Shown one piece after another: positions 62,582 through 64,000 of a DNA stretch of 64,000 nt. The stretch spans positions 104,611 through 168,610 of the forward strand of contig URCR01000002.1 of assembly GCA_900546325.1 (NCBI GenBank), written 5' to 3'. This DNA comes from an uncultured Lachnospiraceae bacterium. Lineage in GTDB: Bacteria; Bacillota; Clostridia; Lachnospirales; Lachnospiraceae. Under the pieces are notes generated by a model that did no database searches, was not told the origin of the DNA, and was given only the letters and a program-made list of their open reading frames with translations. The translations under genes and the position numbers were made by a program. Numbering within the stretch: the first letter of the stretch is position 1; each line of letters begins with the position of its first letter.

Positions 62582-63028
62582 TTAACCTTCCTTTCTGGCT
62601 GCACTCTTCAAGTTGTCTCTCATCTGAAGCAAAAGCCTGCGAAAAAGCATTACTTCCTGCTCATTCATCTTTGCAAAAGCCTCTTGTTCAAGCTGCTTCA
62701 TAACAATTTCCATCTTCGCCGCAATATCCTTGCCTTTCTCGGTAAGAAAGATCCTCATAATCCTTTGATCATCCTCATCCTGCTTCTTTTCTATATATGC
62801 TTCGGCTTCCAGCTTCTTTAACATCACTGTGATTGAAGGAGGCTTTACACCAATATGTTTTGCCAGTTCTTTCTGCGCCATCCCCTTGTGATTCTGGTCT
62901 TTACAATTCAGTGCCCACAAAAGTCCCGCCTGCCCCGGATGGATGTCTAACTCCTTAAACAGACAGATACTTCTCTGCAAATACAAGTGCATCACATGAC
63001 ACATCAGTAACTGTGTGCTCTCTTCCAT
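62582..63028 (-). CDS. MarR-family transcriptional regulator
   Basis: A 148-aa winged-helix repressor. The helical start (STQLLMCHVMHLYLQRS) provides the dimer interface. The DNA-binding part is visible as MAQKELAKHIGVKPPSITVML (recognition helix, about 60-80) and the wing IEKKQDEDDQRIMRIFLTEKG. Regulators of this type release DNA on binding drugs or oxidants. It is the first gene of a three-gene operon with the ABC exporter and is preceded by two near-identical dyads that probably are its own operators. AAAGGAG stands 7 bp before ATG 63028; the TTG at 63046 is not needed. Confidence 0.92.
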   Translation of the reverse strand: MEESTQLLMCHVMHLYLQRSICLFKELDIHPGQAGLLWALNCKDQNHKGMAQKELAKHIGVKPPSITVMLKKLEAEAYIEKKQDEDDQRIMRIFLTEKGKDIAAKMEIVMKQLEQEAFAKMNEQEVMLFRRLLLQMRDNLKSAARKEG

Positions 63029-63048
63029 TCTGTTTCTCCTTTCCAAAT

Positions 63049-63068
63049 TAGTTAATCATTTAATTAAT
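63049..63068. promoter_or_regulatory. Putative MarR operator 1
   Basis: A TTAA-N4-TTAA dyad within TAGTTAATCATTTAATTAAT. It lies directly after the -10 hexamer of the marR promoter, over the expected transcription start. Confidence 0.6.
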
Positions 63069-63097
63069 ATTCTATGTTTCTACACAAAAAATGTCAA
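63069..63097 (-). promoter_or_regulatory. Promoter of the marR-ABC exporter operon
   Basis: TTGACA, a 17-bp spacer and TAGAAT on the minus strand, about 40 bp before the marR ATG. Confidence 0.78.
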
Positions 63098-63143
63098 TAT
63101 CTATTCCTACTTTTTATATTTTCTTAATATTTTTCACCGAAAA

Positions 63144-63163
63144 TTTAATTAAATGGTTAATTA
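63144..63163. promoter_or_regulatory. Putative MarR operator 2
   Basis: Read on the minus strand it matches operator 1 at 17 of 20 bases (TAATTAACCATTTAATTAAA). It lies 47 bp upstream of the marR -35 and 48 bp upstream of the -35 of the divergent pyrophosphatase-like gene. Confidence 0.5.
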
Positions 63164-63211
63164 TTTCTTCAATTCTCTTTTTTCTCTCCCTTGAAAGATT
63201 TAAACCTTTCT

Positions 63212-63240
63212 TTGTATTCCAGAACTATTTCTGCTATAAT
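63212..63240 (+). promoter_or_regulatory. Promoter of the pyrophosphatase-like gene
   Basis: TTGTAT, a 17-bp spacer and TATAAT on the plus strand, about 40 bp before the TTG start. Confidence 0.6.
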
Positions 63241-63282
63241 ATGATCACAAAGAAATATACAGAAGTTGTGGAGGTGATTTTT

Positions 63283-63606
63283 TTGATTGGAAATATTGTA
63301 AAAGTCATTGTTGACAAACCGCTTGGAAGCCACCATCCGAAACACAAAGATATATATTATCCGGTAAATTATGGTTATATTGAAGGAATGATTGCTCCGG
63401 ACGGTGAAGAACAAGATGCATATATTTTAGGTGTTGACGAGCCTGTAAATGAGTTTATTGGAAAAGTTATAGCAATTATTCATAGAAATGATGACATCGA
63501 AGAAAAGTTAGTAGTTGTACCAGAGGAAGTATACTTAAGTGCAGAACAAATTATGGAAGGAGTTGCATTTATGGAACGGTATTTTGATTCTGAGATAATA
63601 ATGTAA
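63283..63606 (+). CDS. Short inorganic-pyrophosphatase-like protein
   Basis: A 107-aa protein starting with TTG (GGAGGTG 6 bp upstream). The segment IYYPVNYGYIEGMIAPDGEEQDAY matches the core of family I soluble pyrophosphatases, including the Tyr/Asn substrate residues and the first and last Asp of the metal triad; the middle Asp is Glu. Typical enzymes have 160-175 aa, so this lacks about 50 residues, mainly the N-terminal strands. It may be a compact variant with another phosphoanhydride substrate. The upstream frame to 63091 contains the promoter and is not coding. The gene is AT-rich and divergent from marR. Confidence 0.75.
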   Translation: MIGNIVKVIVDKPLGSHHPKHKDIYYPVNYGYIEGMIAPDGEEQDAYILGVDEPVNEFIGKVIAIIHRNDDIEEKLVVVPEEVYLSAEQIMEGVAFMERYFDSEIIM

Positions 63607-63632
63607 CCCTCCTTTTAATTTTAAAATAAAAG

Positions 63633-63676
63633 CAAAAAGAACCGGAAACACTTACTTTTTAAGCATTTCCAGTTCT
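63633..63676 (-). terminator. Terminator of the rRNA-tRNA transcript
   Basis: AGAACTGGAAATGCTTA pairs imperfectly with TAAGTGTTTCCGGTTCT, then TTTTT on the minus strand, directly after tRNA-Trp. Confidence 0.8.
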
Positions 63677-63683
63677 GAAACAA

Positions 63684-63754
63684 CAGGGGATGAGAGAATC
63701 GAACTCCCACCAAAAGTTTTGGAGACTCCTATCATACCATTTGACCAATCCCCT
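63684..63754 (-). tRNA. tRNA-Trp (anticodon CCA)
   Basis: A 71-base cloverleaf: acceptor AGGGGAT / ATCCCCT with discriminator G, D arm GTCA / TGAT, anticodon stem GGAGT / ACTTT (two G-T pairs) with loop CTCCAAA giving CCA, and T arm GGGAG-TTCGATT-CTCTC. The 3' CCA is not encoded. It lies about 85 bp downstream of the 23S gene, so it is probably processed from the ribosomal transcript. Confidence 0.93.
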
Positions 63755-63840
63755 ATATATTATTAATATACCTTCAAAATTACATACAGTCAACTACTTT
63801 TCTAAGTTTTTCTCTCTCCATCCATTCTCCTATCACCACT

Positions 63841-64000
63841 TGGTTATGCCCTCGACCGATTAGTAACAGTCAGCTCCATACATTACTGCACTTCCACCTC
63901 TGTCCTATCTACCTCGTCGTCTTCAAGGGGTCTTACAACTTGCGTTGGGATATCTCATCTTGAGGGGGGCTTCACGCTTAGATGCCTTCAGCGTTTATCC
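63841..64000 (-). rRNA. 23S ribosomal RNA, 3' end (partial)
   Basis: The minus-strand sequence is the conserved last ~160 bases of bacterial 23S rRNA, including GCTGAAGGCATCTAAG, the GAAGACGACGAGGT stretch and the closing GTTACTAATCGGTCGAGGGC. The rest lies beyond the window. The exact 3' end is estimated within a few bases. No 5S gene is present between it and tRNA-Trp. Confidence 0.95.

Noticed and set aside
63684..63754. tRNA-Gln, as the TTTTGG-like stretch might suggest
   Set aside because: Folding the cloverleaf places CCA, not TTG, at positions 34-36; the CTCCAAA loop is that of tRNA-Trp.
1..64000. Prophage, insertion sequence or CRISPR array
   Set aside because: No transposase, integrase, capsid or terminase genes, no IS-type terminal repeats and no regularly spaced repeats were seen. 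The uvrB islet lacks a recognisable recombinase.

Overview
The window looks like chromosomal DNA of a Gram-positive anaerobe of the Clostridia, most likely family Lachnospiraceae (Ruminococcus, Dorea, Blautia or Mediterraneibacter type). This is inferred from three things. The gene content is typical: tig-clpP-clpX-lon-engB in one operon, long-form HPF, ROK glucokinase beside HprK and UvrC, and an SLH-anchored amidase. The base composition is moderate. Ribosome binding sites are purine-rich AGGAGG types. No species call is possible from the sequence alone. Nearly all genes are housekeeping genes, and most lie on the minus strand.

Layout. (1) 1-5.4 kb, cell surface: the edge of a flippase gene, an SLH-domain amidase, an LTA-synthase-like sulfatase-fold enzyme and a sugar nucleotidyltransferase. 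(2) 5.4-9.3 kb: an HPr-like protein, the c-di-AMP pair cdaR/cdaA and two unknown membrane proteins. (3) 9.3-18.5 kb, DNA metabolism and shape: comF-like gene, recD2, mreB, uvrA, uvrB. (4) 18.2-21.1 kb: an AT-rich accessory islet wedged at the 5' end of uvrB. It holds a DUF5710 protein, a YhcG/DUF1016 nuclease-like protein, a decayed RhuM-like gene, a LexA-type SOS box and promoter, the 3' stub of an unknown gene, and a second, diverged and truncated copy of the first 26 codons of uvrB. This is the most unusual part of the window. (5) 21.2-31.7 kb: ZIP transporter, MalY-type lyase, AI-2E-family permease, and the proteostasis operon tig-clpP-clpX-lon-engB. (6) 31-43 kb: a DJ-1 protein, a CYTH enzyme, the aspartate-pathway genes (ACT regulator-hom-lysC; dapA-dapB), prfB with a programmed +1 frameshift, secA, and a two-OB-fold SSB-like gene. 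(7) 43.5-50.5 kb, plus strand: typA, PAP2 phosphatase, hpf, a class A PBP (yigZ opposite). (8) 50.6-56.6 kb: glcK, hprK, uvrC, ftsH. (9) 56.9-63.0 kb: a DUF1846 protein and a MarR-controlled heterodimeric ABC exporter. (10) 63.2-64 kb: a short pyrophosphatase-like gene, tRNA-Trp and the 3' end of a 23S rRNA gene.

How it fits together. The islet is transcribed in the same direction as uvrB and ends only 18 bp before the uvrB start, with no terminator seen between them. The only LexA-like box noticed in the intergenic regions lies 2.26 kb upstream of uvrB, at the head of the islet. The nuclease-like and DUF5710 genes may therefore be co-induced with excision repair during DNA damage. The first ~110 codons of the intact uvrB also look foreign by eye, which suggests that part of the gene arrived together with the islet. 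HPr-like protein and HprK, UvrA/UvrB/UvrC, CdaA/CdaR, DapA/DapB/LysC/Hom and the Clp/Lon/FtsH proteases are functional sets split over the window.

Composition statements are by eye, and all family calls come from reading motifs; no search was run.
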